Source: Acanthosepion esculentum
Lineage: Eukaryota > Mollusca > Cephalopoda > Sepiida > Sepiidae
Direction: 5' to 3'
Length of the DNA: 64,000 bases
Assembly (NCBI GenBank): GCA_964036315.1
Contig: OZ038509.1
Location: 27,698,419 to 27,762,418 of the forward strand
Shown here: positions 53,498 to 62,965 of the stretch, in pieces
Position numbering within the stretch: position 1 is the first letter of the stretch
Layout of the letters: every line of letters starts with the position of its first letter
Made by a program: the position numbers and the translations under genes
Notes under the pieces: model-generated
What the model was told of the DNA's origin: nothing
What the model saw: only the letters and a program-made list of their open reading frames with translations
Databases searched by the model: none

Positions 53498-53893
53498 TGT
53501 ATAAGAGGAAGTATCGTTGCCGACACTGTAATTTGAAACTAGATCACCAGTGAGTAATACGGGCGATTCCATTATTAAGTATGATCATAAAGGAAATGTA
53601 TAAATAGGAAGTAGAGTGATGACTATATGATTACTGTTCGCTCTTCTTGTCTATCCACTTTGCTATAAATTCACTCTCTCTACTCTACTAGTATATAGAT
53701 TACGATTCTCTTCTGATCATTATACTATTTGGCGATTACTACTTGAACAAGTATTACTAGTGCGGATATTATTAGGTGTTACTACCAGTACCAGTCTACA
53801 AAGTCTCGAATATAACGAGCATTTTTGGAAGTGATAACGAGTTTTCGCTTGATATAGCAAAAATGACAAGTGAAGCTATCCAACATCACAAAA
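53498..53893 (+). repeat. 3' LTR of the gypsy element
   Basis: From TGTATAAGAGGAAGTATCGT to CCAACATCACAAAA, preceded by a polypurine tract. About 396 bases against about 438 for the solo copy, with a deletion near 53620-53660. It abuts an orphan reverse-transcriptase remnant on its right. Confidence 0.92.
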
Positions 53894-54460
53894 GAATCAA
53901 ATGTATCATTACTATGGAGAAGTTTCTGTTGTCTTTTTTGATCCACATGGAACTATTGTGAAATAATATGGGTTTCTGGGCTTGTTTGATGTTAATCTCC
54001 TTGTCAGTGATTGTGCAATAATTTTTGGTCAGATTTATGTCAAATTGCATAAGGGTGCATTCATTTTTATTTTTTATTTTACAGAACCAATTGATGGCAT
54101 CTTTTGTATTCCTTTGTTGGTTGATCTCTGTAGGATTCCTAGCATATTTTCAGGCTTGTTCTATTATAGCCAGACTGATCTTCCCTATGTTGTTCTTGTA
54201 AGGGTTAAGCAATTGGAACTGCGGATAATTGGGAAAATTATCTTCATGGTTCTTAACAATAATGAAGTCCTGCTGCTTGTTTATTTTCAGCACACTTTCG
54301 TCGATTTTGAGTTTACTTATTATTATTTTTGCCTCATTATTAATATTATTTTCCCATTCAACTGGGGATTTTTTATGTTTTATTGACCTCTTTGCCGATA
54401 GCCTTGTGGTATTCATTGATGTTAAAAAGGTAGTGATTACCAGTTTTATCAGATTTTTAT
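53894..54460 (-). pseudogene. Orphan reverse-transcriptase-like protein remnant (antisense)
   Basis: The minus strand encodes NEAKIIISKLKIDESVLKIN, then FIIVKNHEDNFPNYPQFQLL and NPYKNNIGKISLAIIEQ (54416-54150). Farther left comes KQAQKPILFHNSSMWIKKDN and RNFSIVM (about 53985-53900). I recall the same block order (ITLKDHK.NF.N.P.CRLINP.KS.IGK.SK, then WIKK...NFDVTMGS) from a reverse-transcriptase-like family common in cnidarian and mollusc genomes. The motif A region between is deleted. Class unsettled. Confidence 0.6.
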
Positions 54461-54469
54461 AAGGATTTT

Positions 54470-54889
54470 GTTGGATTTACAGATATTGGTCATGACTTTT
54501 TTCATATTCATCTGTAGTTTAGGTGTGGTGGTGGTGGTGTATTTAATCCTATTTACTACAGAGAATAAATCTTTTTTGAAACCAAAGAGTAGATCATTGC
54601 TAGGTGGGGTTTTCTGGGATTAAAAGCCAAAGGAATCGAAAGGTTCATATGCATTTCAAAAGACCAGTGTAGTTATTAATATATACTAATACATAAACAA
54701 CCTCACCAACAGCTACAATGAGACAGTCTACAAAACAGCAGAGGAGGTACTTAGTCATCAGAGGAAGCAACATTAGCCATGGATTTCGAATGATATGATC
54801 TTTAGTAATAAATTATGACCCCGTTATAAAGATTATCCTATCTTGGTGTGGCTCCAAATACTTGTTTAAATATATATATATGTATGTAT

Positions 54890-54956
<67 letters not shown>
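54470..54956. other. Unassigned, with (TA)n tract
   Basis: No coding or repeat signal except a TGGTGGTGGTGG stretch at 54529 and a (TG)(TA)n(CA) microsatellite at about 54885-54957. Confidence 0.5.
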
Positions 54957-54957
<1 letters not shown>

Positions 54958-55090
54958 GGTGCGATGGATAAATTGTCGTCTAAATTATGCAAAAATGAAA
55001 ATAACACTGACATCTCATTTTAACAGATATATTTACCAAAATTACACAAAAATATATTGAAATAAAGGCTAAAGAGTAAATTTATTCATA
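54957..55090 (-). pseudogene. Mariner-like element 3' end, copy 3 (antisense)
   Basis: Begins GGTGCGATGGATAAATTGTC and continues through the same 3' UTR words as copy 2 (ACATCTCATTTTAACAGATA, TATTTACCAAAATTACACAA, AGAGTAAATTTATTCAT). It stops where the LINE begins. The left end lies against a (TA)n/(CA)n tract. Confidence 0.85.
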
Positions 55091-55189
55091 CTGGATTGGT
55101 TGAGGCCTGGGTCAATAATGACCACGCTTTCCACTGATGATAAGCACCAGGGTAGAGGCAATAAGTCAGCTACTGGAGCAAGAAACACC

Positions 55190-56243
55190 TACAAGATGCC
55201 ATCTTACCATTGGTTCATGGAATGTCCTCACACTCTATTCCAGCAGTAAAGTGATAGAACTTGAATACGAACTAAAACATTACCAGTAGGATGTAATTAG
55301 GACTAACAGAAGTGAGATGGACTGGCTTCGGGGAGACAGTCTGTGACGAAATACATGACCTACCACGGAGTTCAAAACGAACGCGAATGTGTCTTGCCTG
55401 CAAAGTAATGACTAAAAGAAACATGGCCGCTATTGATGACACCATTTATGCACGCCTATCTCATCCAAAACGAGATGATATTTGTACACATGCAAATTTT
55501 GGCCATATCAGACTGGCATAAAAACTCAGGTCGGGAGTCATTTGGTGGACTTTGTGCAATAGAGTTGGACGTACACATTGACAGACGGACAAAGAGGAAG
55601 TCGAAGTAGGCGCAGCTGAGTTGGTGTCTGTTTCACGACTGCCCGGTGCAACGGCCGAGAAAGGGAGACTCGCAATCCATTTCCTTGAGGCGACCGACGA
55701 CAAAGGAAGAGTAGCTGGTCTGCCGGCAAACGGTGCACTGCACTTTCTGACCCCCCCCCCTCTCATCACCACTTTTTCCTTCTTGTTTACTACACAGTCA
55801 CTGAGGATGGGCACAAGATGTGGTACAGCAGACATGAGTCATGACTTGAACAGGGAGTGGCCTTCATTGTACGCAAAAATGTCATTGGCTACATGCTGAA
55901 CTGCACACCAGTATCCAGCCGGATTGTTACCATCTGTGTGTCAGCCAAACCAATGAAGATCACCATTGTTCAAGTGTATGCACTAACCACTGACAATGAA
56001 GACCAAGAAGTGGAAGAGTTCTATGACAAAATAGAAAATACCATCAGGAAGGTTCTGAATAAAAACTTCCTCATTGTTCAAGGCGACTTCAACACCAAAG
56101 TTGGACCTGATGCCAATGAGAACTGGACTGGAACAGTTGGCCAGTATGATACTGGAGTCAGCAATGATAGGGAATTTTGCCTTTTGTTGCTTGTGAGCAA
56201 ACAGAGGCTCACCATCGCTGAGTACTATGAAACCAACAACTAA
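55190..56243 (+). pseudogene. LINE apurinic endonuclease domain, interrupted
   Basis: Before the insert: a TIGSWNVLTLYSSSKV-like start (about 55205-55255) and TEVRWTGFGETV (about 55300-55341). After it: TEDGHKMWYSRHES, then QGVAFIVRKNVIGYMLNCTP, then MKITIVQVYALTTDNEDQEV, LIVQGDFNTKVGPDANENW (the catalytic D-F-N box, about 56070-56125) and GTVGQYDTGVSNDREFCLLL. This is the EEP-fold endonuclease of a LINE, with its last third deleted. Confidence 0.88.
55342..55794 (+). mobile_element. 453-bp solo LTR nested in the endonuclease, CAGTC duplication
   Basis: Starts TGTGACGAAATACATGACC and ends CTTGTTTACTACA. CAGTC stands on both sides (55337-55341 and 55795-55799). Excision restores the endonuclease frame across E-T-V-T-E-D-G. 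A relative of its left part is at 41310-41400. The middle is GC-richer than the window (55620-55740) and a C run lies at 55751-55760. Confidence 0.93.
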
Positions 56244-56255
56244 GTACGCAAGTAG

Positions 56256-56657
56256 ATGAGGGTAGCCAAGGAATGTTGGATCAACCAGCAGTGTGAAAGC
56301 ATCGAGAAAGGAATGAAAAATGGGAACAGTAGACAAGCATATGATATATTGAAAAAGCTTACAAAGTCATGGCAGAGCAGATCCACAGTCATTGAGGATA
56401 GCTTGGGTGAACGTCTAACCGAAAACACCACAGTTCTGAACAGATGGACACAATACTATTGGGTCCTATACATCCCATACAGCCTGACATCAGTTTGATG
56501 AGGACTCAACATCAACAAGGGCCCCTCAACACTGGAAGTGGTGAGAGGAGAGGTGGAAGAAGCAATACACTGTTTACCAACAGAGAAGTCATTAGAAGCA
56601 GACAATATTTCAGCAGAACTGCTTAAGCATGGAGGGAATGAATTGGTCACAGTAATA
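56256..56657 (+). pseudogene. LINE pre-RT region
   Basis: Plus frames encode KECWINQQCESIEKGMKNGN, SRQAYDILKKLTKSWQSRST, LTENTTVLNRWTQYY and, after a frame change, EVEEAIHCLPTEKSLEADNI and SAELLKHGGNELVTVI. This is the segment between endonuclease and RT fingers in this LINE group. It is cut at 56657 by an insertion and continues at 59484 (TSVCLKIWETKQWP). Confidence 0.85.
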
Positions 56658-58029
56658 TAGGTACTGCCAATAATTTGCTGAAAAAAGAGCATACCATGAT
56701 GAAAAAAGGCTCCAAACTTAATAAAAACAAAGTTTTATCTTCAAAATGTTTGTTATTATGAAGAGAAATGACCAAAGTATTTTTTAATTATCTTTCAAAA
56801 TCTTTTACTCATTTCTAACATATTCAAAATTTGTGTTGAAAATCTTGTTTTTTTTTTCTTTGTTGTTGACGGTGTAACAGAGCTGGTAATAGTCATCTTT
56901 GCACCATTGTTTCCAGTGAAACACATTAATTTTGAAACTCTTGCAAAAATCAAATAATTGTCAGATTTTAATGAAATTTTCAGGACTTATTCACAAATGA
57001 ATGAATTTATTTTTGAAAATATTATTTCTAGAAAATATTGGTAAAACTATATTTTTTTTTTTACATCTGTTAACTCCCCTCTTACTTAATTTCATAAAAT
57101 TTTTTTTTTCAAAACTATTACCAACTTTTCAAAAATTTACTCCAAATCGTAAAATAAAACTATTTAATTAGGTAAAGTTATAATTGCTTCTATAAATAAT
57201 ATATATTAAGGACATTATAATCTGAAGAAAAAAAAATTTTGATGAATAATGAATTTTTTCAAGAATTGTTTGCATTTTTCTTTTTTTTTAATTATAAAAT
57301 TTCAAAAATATTTTTAAATTCTTCCAAACATCGATAAAGTTAGGTTATTAAGTGAAGACTATCCTAAGTGAAAATTGAAAAGCTTAATAGAAATCATCCC
57401 ACCAAAAGTTTGTAAAATATTTAAAAATAATTTTTTTGTTTGTTTAAATATCCTTTTTTTTTTTTGTATAGTGTTTCATATGCAAAATCATTGTTAGAAG
57501 ATCACGATTTTCAAGGGTTGTCTTCCTTATACCCATAAATCTTTTAGTCCTACTTAAGAAAAATAATTTGTTTTTATTTATTTATTTATTTTTTTAAAGT
57601 TTCTTTATTCTTTTTTGTGAGTTATATTTTGATAAAAAAACATTTGGAAGCTAACCCTTTATTTCATTTTAAACTTAATGTTTAGTTTAATTATTTTTAT
57701 ACTTTATTTATTGAAATTAGTTTTCTTTCCTCATTTTCTTTTTAATCATGGTAGGTTCCTCCACTAATTCTTGATACCTAAGTTTTAAAAATGAATTTAA
57801 AAAACAAAAATGAAAAAGCTTTCATTTTAGCTTTAATTGAAAGCTAAATGATTAAAAAATAAAATTTTACTATTTCCAGTACGCCAAATACTCTGGGATA
57901 TTTCAAATAGAAATTATATATCGATTAGAATGGTTTTTGTATTTTTTGTCAGTAAAAAAAAGTGATAAAAATTTTTGCCATTTTTTGTAAAAAAAAGTTA
58001 TCTGTCTATATTTCTGAGATGAGGTATTA

Positions 58030-58276
58030 TGTACACTATTTACATTATTTGGACTATCGTCCTTATCTTTGTTGCCATATTTATCACAATGTTTTGGCCG
58101 TTGTATGCTCCCACCTTCTTCGGGTGGTTGGAATGTCAAACTGAACCTTTTATTTTGCTCGCTGCAGTATTTATTTTATTTCCAACCACTTGAAGAAGGC
58201 TGGAGTGTACAACAGCTGAAATGTTGTGATAAATATGGCAACAAAGATGAGGATGATAGTCCGAATAATGTAAATA
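58030..58276. mobile_element. Foldback element with hammerhead-like words in both arms
   Basis: Left arm 58030-58135 (ACACTATTTACATTATTTGG, ACTATCGTCCTTATCTTTGT, TGCCATATTTATCACAATGT) is mirrored by 58175-58276. Both arms carry the GAAGAAGG.TGGAG...ACAAC..C..AAA order. In the right arm it reads TTGAAGA, AGGCTG, ..., CAGCTGAAA; in the left arm (minus strand) CCGAAGA ... GGCCAAAAC. These are drifted versions of the motif at 29347. Confidence 0.8.
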
Positions 58277-58937
58277 TCAAACAAAAGTTAATTCTCGTTT
58301 TTAAAAATTTTGTAAAATACAATATATTTTACTGAAACATTGAGGGAAATTAGCAAATTTAAAGTTAAATTAATCTGATTTGAAACAAAAAAATATTAAA
58401 ATGTGTACACTGCTGATGCAAAAAAAAGAAACTTAACCAAAATTTTTAACATGGTAGAGAAAGGATTAAAAAATTAGAAATAATTTATGAAATGTTATTA
58501 ATTTAAGAATTTTTTATTGTATTTTAAATTTCATTATATTTTCAGAAAGCATCTTCAGTCATAAGTTTAAGTAGCTAAAAAAATTCAATAAAATATTAAA
58601 TAATTGCTTAAAGTATTTTGTTAATTTAAAAAAATTACCTGGTAGTTAAAAAACAAAAACAAACTATTTTTACTTAGAATTCATAAATTTATGTCAATTC
58701 TAGTCCACAATACTTAACCTGTCAACACTTTCGGCCATCAATTTATCGATGGAGATGTGAGAATACAAGACCCCATGGTCAAGAAATGATTGTATAGGAA
58801 ATTTTATGCCATAAGTAATATTTATTTCAGAATAGATTAATTTAATTTTAATTTAGCTAATTTTATCCAAATAACATTTCAAAAATGTACATTTTATTTT
58901 TGCAAGATTTTTAAAACCGAGAATTAAGTTTTGTTTC

Positions 58938-59252
58938 AATCAGTCAGTTATGTGCCATGCGTGATACCCACTTAGGTGATCATTTATCTTTTGATAAATG
59001 ACTGATGAGGCAGATTTTTTCCTGCAGTAGGTTGTGATTTCTTTCTGCTGTAGACCAGTTGCCATCCAAGGCTATAGAACCAGGTCTGTCCTGCTATTTA
59101 TCCATAGGTGGGGTGGTGGGAAGGGGTGAGAAGAGGATTTATATCTTTCCCAAGAGTATTAGCATGTAAGTGAATGTAATGGATTCAGCTGGAATTTGAA
59201 GTCAGCTCACTGATTACTCAAACCGAGCTGCTATCCATTACTCCACCATCAA
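58938..59252 (-). mobile_element. tRNA-Arg-like (OR-type) SINE, inverted copy
   Basis: In reverse: TCAGTTATGTGCCATGCGTG is the 3' tail, TTTCTGCTGTAGACCAGTTGC the middle, and GAGCTGCTATCCATTACTCC the A-box-like head at 59227-59246. The B-box region reads GGAATTTGAAGTC (reverse). Its body matches 26258-26567. Confidence 0.85.
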
Positions 59253-59483
59253 AAAAATTAAAAATGGTCGTTTTGATTGGTTTTTCTGGAAAAAAAAAAA
59301 TGAATCGACTAAAAATTATTTCAATTTCTATTTGAAATACACCACAAGATTTTGCTTTCTGGAATTAGAAAATTTAATCCTTCAGCTTTCAATTGAAGCT
59401 AAAAAGAAAACTCCAAGAAAGATTTTTCATTTATGAAAATACATTTAAACCTTAGGTATACCAAATTTTTGGAGGTACCTATC

Positions 59484-60056
59484 GTAATAACATCAGTCTG
59501 CCTGAAAATCTGGGAGACAAAACAGTGGCCCATAGAATGGATTCAATCACTCATCATCCCCATGCGCCAAAAAGGAAACCTCTGCCAGTGCCAGAATTAC
59601 AGGACCATCAGCGTTATTAGCTACACCGGTAAAATCATGCTAAGAGACATTTTAAATAAACTCAAGAAAGAGGCTGATGAACATTCTAGCAGAAGAACAA
59701 GTTGGTTTTAGGGAAGGCAGAAGCAGACCTTCAATTGCCACATTCTGTTGGAGAAACATCAGAGGGGTTTGTTTTATAACTTTATGGATTTTAAGAAGGC
59801 CTTTGATAGAGTGTCGTATGATGGTCTATGGAAGGTCCTGAGAAATTTTGGCATAGAAGAGGGCCTCATCCAAACCATTGAGGCACTGTGTAAGACCTCC
59901 AGTAGTGCAGTCCTCCTCAACAGTCAGGTGGGTGACTATTTCAAGACCACAACTGGCAGGCTACTAAGAGACCATCTTGGCAAAAGTAAAGACAAGATAG
60001 CTGTTGTTGCTTGGAAATGTCATATGCCACAATACTCTACCAAAAGTAGTCCTTAA
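59484..60056 (+). pseudogene. LINE reverse-transcriptase core, C-truncated
   Basis: Encodes TSVCLKIWETKQWPIEWIQS, LIIPMRQKGNLCQCQNYRTI, SVISYTGKIMLRDILNKLKK, then in another frame EEQVGFREGRS, then FMDFKKAFDRVSYDGLWKVL (motif A with its aspartate, about 59790), RNFGIEEGLIQTIEALCKTS and AVLLNSQVGDYFKTTTG. The expected RQGC block is absent; unrelated sequence starts near 59955. The YADD box is missing. Confidence 0.87.
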
Positions 60057-60099
60057 AGATATCTTGGAAAGAGGTAGATGTAAGGGGGGGAGCAGTTTC

Positions 60100-60790
60100 A
60101 ACAGTTTCTTTCTATGTCTGCTATCAACTCTGAGTTGTTTGCATATCTTATGTTGTTAAGATGGTGACATGCTGAAATTGTCTTAAGTTACTAGCATCTA
60201 AGAGAAGGAAAACTCTGAATGTAAACCTCCGCTGCCTTGCGGCCACACCCAATTTTTGGAAAGGCCTTGTAAGTAAACCTCGATGACAAATCCGGAGTTG
60301 GAGGCTCTAAGACAGTCCGATGTTATGATCAATTTCCTTCTGGCAATTCCTGCATTGACTTCAGTTCCAGGCTGTATTGGCCTCTACTTTTCCCTTGGAC
60401 AACATTGGTGACGTAGAGAGGGAAGACGTGCTTTATGTGCACCTGGCGATCTCTCATAAAAGCCTGACTTGTTTGCATATCTTATGTTGTTAAGATGGTG
60501 ACATGCTGAAATCGTCTCAAGTTACTAGCATCTAAGAGAAGGAAAACTCTGAATGTAAACCTCCGCTGCCTTGCAGCTTTACACAATCTTTGGAAAGGCT
60601 TTGTGAGTAAACCCTGATGACAAATCCGGAGCTGGAGTCCTTAAGACAGTCTGATGTTATGATCAACTTCCTTCTGGCAATTCCTGCAATGATGCCAGTG
60701 CTAAACTGTATTGGCCTCTGCCTTTGGACAACATTGGTGGCATAGAGAGGGAAGACATGCTGCATGGTTGAACCACTGATCTCTTATAAA
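60100..60790. repeat. Direct duplication, about 340 bp each
   Basis: 60130-60470 and 60470-60790 share GTTTGCATATCTTATGTTGT, TAAGATGGTGACATGCTGAA, TACTAGCATCTAAGAGAAGG, AAAACTCTGAATGTAAACCT and CATAGAGAGGGAAGACATGC. On the plus strand it precedes the LINE C-terminus at 60780, so it is probably a duplicated internal part of that LINE. Differences between the copies show that the duplication is not recent. Confidence 0.88.
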
Positions 60791-61215
60791 ACCCAACCCA
60801 GGTCTGCACCCTGGAGAGGACACTCCAGCATTGCCTCACCATGATAGCAAAACACAGGAAGCAACAGTCTACTGATGGGAGGATTCTGAAGGTCATTCTC
60901 TATGGGGAACTGGCCACTAGTAAGAGGGCACGAGGGTGACCTCAACTTCACTTCAAGGACATCTGTTATAGTAACATGAGGGTGATGGATGTGGACATCG
61001 GTAAGATGTTGCCAACAATTGCTAACACTGGAGACCTGATTTCCACCAAAGACTGGAGTGAGGAGAGAAGAAACAGAGGCTTGCTGCTGGGATGAAGTGT
61101 TCTTGAAGGAGAGAAAACAACACGTCATGATCTAGGGAGAGAATCTTCACATGCATTGGTTGCAATCGAGACTGTTACTCCTGTGTGGGTCTGTACAGCC
61201 ATAACAGATGCCACA
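60780..61215 (+). pseudogene. LINE ORF2 C-terminus with zinc-finger-like end
   Basis: Plus strand encodes CTLERTLQHCLTMIAKHRKQ, DGRILKVILYGELATSKRAR, then a stop, LHFKDICYSNMRVMDVDI, STKDWSEERRNRGLL and finally FTCIGCNRDCYSCVGLYSHN and RCHTAISS (about 61147-61230). C..C...C..C and H...H spacing in the last part suggests a zinc-binding tail. The K-x-x-L-Y-G-E-L word marks a RTE/CR1-like LINE group distinct from the family at 43900. Dead fragment. Confidence 0.78.
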
Positions 61216-61259
61216 CTGCCATCAGCAGCTGAGGCATAACTTTTTTGGCCTCATGTACA

Positions 61260-62105
61260 GGGTCTCTTGAGACCAATGGATACCACATACATATTACAAT
61301 CCCATCTGTTCCATTTTCCTTATACGATTATATTGAATAACTTGGTGCTACCTTCCTGTACTAGCTTTGATTCTAGTCAAGAAAAATAAATCTTGGTTTA
61401 AATGAACTCCAGTACTACAGTAAAACATATCTACCCAGGTGTCAGTAAATTATAAGATTTTCTTCATCAGTATTTGAATAAAGCAGGAAAAGTGTAATAT
61501 CTTTTGAGTTCTGTGTTTGTCATGCAACAAGAGAATTTTGTGGACTCTATATGACACACATGATAGTATGAATGGTAAAAAAGTCTGTCATAACATGATT
61601 TTTCCTTTCCTTTATTTTAATAATATTATCATTAGTTATTTCTTATCTTCTCAATTTAATATTGTCTTCGTGTAGCTTCTGGTGTTCTACCTGCTGTTCA
61701 ATGATCAAATCTAATTTCCAGTGTTTTTTTTTTTTTAATTATTATTAAACAAGAAATTAACAAAAGAAAACTGAAAAATTTAATTTTGTTTTAACAAAAT
61801 CTATAATGAAATCTATAATGTCCTGGGGAAAAACTTGCTGAGACATTCACCAAATTTTAGCAACATATGAGCAATGATTAAGAAAAAGTAAGAGAGAATT
61901 TATTTGAAACATTTTACTTGAAATATATTGCCAATTATTATTTTTTGCTGTTGAGAAATGGAAGAAAAATGTCTTTCAAGCAAAGCTTGAATTCCTACTG
62001 TACAATTGGTTTAGAGCGCTTTATTTTTATTTGTTTACTTGGTTCGTAGATTAAACTCAGGAACATATATAACATAATATAGGTCATGGTTTTCAGTTGG
62101 ACAAT
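61260..62105. other. Intron 5, unassigned part
   Basis: No exon or recognised repeat. A T run lies at 61725-61737 and an ATCTATAATGAAATCTATAATG short duplication at 61799. Confidence 0.35.
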
Positions 62106-62129
62106 AGGTTTAGGAGATTTGGATGTATG

Positions 62130-62965
62130 TATTCTTATTTGTCAGAATAGTCCTCAGATGATCCTAGAATGATCTTTTTTTTAGAATAGTCCTCAGTTGA
62201 TCCTTGAATGATTTTATTTGTCAGAATAGTCTTCAGATGACCCTAGAATGATCTTATTTGTCAGAATAGTCCTTAGAATACCCAAAAATGATCTTATTTT
62301 TTAGAATAGTCCTCAGATGATCCTTGAATGATCTTTTTTTTTAGAATAGTCCTCAGATGATGCTTGAATGATCTTATTTTTTAGAATAGTCCTCAGATGG
62401 TCTGTGAATGATCATATTTGTCAGATTAGTCCTTAGATTATTTGTGAATGATCTTATTTGTCAGAATAGTTCTTTGATGACCCTAGAATGATCTTATTTG
62501 TCAGAATAGTCCTTAGATTACCCAAGAATGATCTTATTTGTCAGAATAGTCCTCAGATGATCCTTGAATGATCTTATTTGTCAGAATAGTCCTCAGATGA
62601 TCCTAGAATGATCTTATTTGTCAGAATAGTCCTCAGTTGACCCAAGAAGGATCTTATTTATCAGAATATTTCTCAGATGTTCCTTGAATGATCTTATTTT
62701 TTAGAATAGTCCTCAGATGATCTGTGAATGATCTTATTTCTCAGAATAGTCCTCAGATGATCTGTGAATGATCTTATTTGTCAGAATAGTCTTCAAATGA
62801 CTCTAGAATGATCTTATTTGTTAGAATAGTCCTTAGATTACCCAAGAATGATCTTATTTTTCAGAAGAGTCCTCAGATGATCCTAGAATAATCTTATTTG
62901 TCAGAATAGTCCTCAGATGACACTAGAATGATCTTATTTGTCAGAATATACCTTAGATGACTCTA
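62130..62965. repeat. 40-bp minisatellite, about 21 units
   Basis: The unit GATCTTATTTGTCAGAATAG plus TCCTCAGATGATCCTTGAAT repeats every 40 bases. Units differ by several bases (TTTTTAG for TTTGTCAG, ACCCAAGAATG for TCCTTGAATG). Variants recur in patches, so this array is older or more heterogeneous than the one at 35645. Confidence 0.94.

Larger units (their letters stand above)
49172..53893 (+). mobile_element. Defective Ty3/gypsy-type LTR retrotransposon
   Basis: Layout: partial 5' LTR 49172-49410; candidate primer-binding site from about 49410 (TTGGTGATGAGG); gag start 49530; gag/pol deletion near 49757; reverse transcriptase split by a solo LTR; RNase H; integrase; polypurine tract AAAGAGGAGGA (53485-53495); 3' LTR 53498-53893. 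Gag zinc finger and protease are absent. Domain order RT, RNase H, integrase is that of Ty3/gypsy. The 5' LTR has lost its first about 150 bases, so no target duplication can be read. Confidence 0.92.
56658..59483. mobile_element. Composite AT-rich DNA element nested in the LINE
   Basis: Left end TAGGTACTGCCAATAATTTG and, reversed, right end TAGGTACCTCCAAAAATTTG are imperfect terminal inverted repeats. GTAATA occurs just outside on both sides (56652-56657 and 59484-59489). Inside, a second inverted pair (ATACCTAAGTTTTAAAAATG at 57775 against 59341-59460) marks a nested element of about 1.7 kb that also ends close to the outer right end. No transposase was found. It also carries a foldback (58030-58276) and an inverted SINE (58938-59252). 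Confidence 0.7.
55090..60056 (+). mobile_element. LINE with endonuclease and RT, split by two nested insertions
   Basis: Three blocks form one element: 55090-55341 and 55795-56657 (endonuclease and start of RT) and 59484-60056 (RT core). The inserts are a 453-base solo LTR and a 2.8-kb AT-rich composite. The endonuclease resembles proteins often labelled craniofacial development protein 2-like, which are LINE endonucleases. There is an internal deletion around 56243-56256, joining the endonuclease to the pre-RT region. The element is dead. Confidence 0.88.

Noticed and set aside
55857..56243. Host gene for craniofacial development protein 2
   Set aside because: Databases use that name for similar proteins, but here the endonuclease is followed by LINE reverse-transcriptase sequence, so it is a mobile-element domain.
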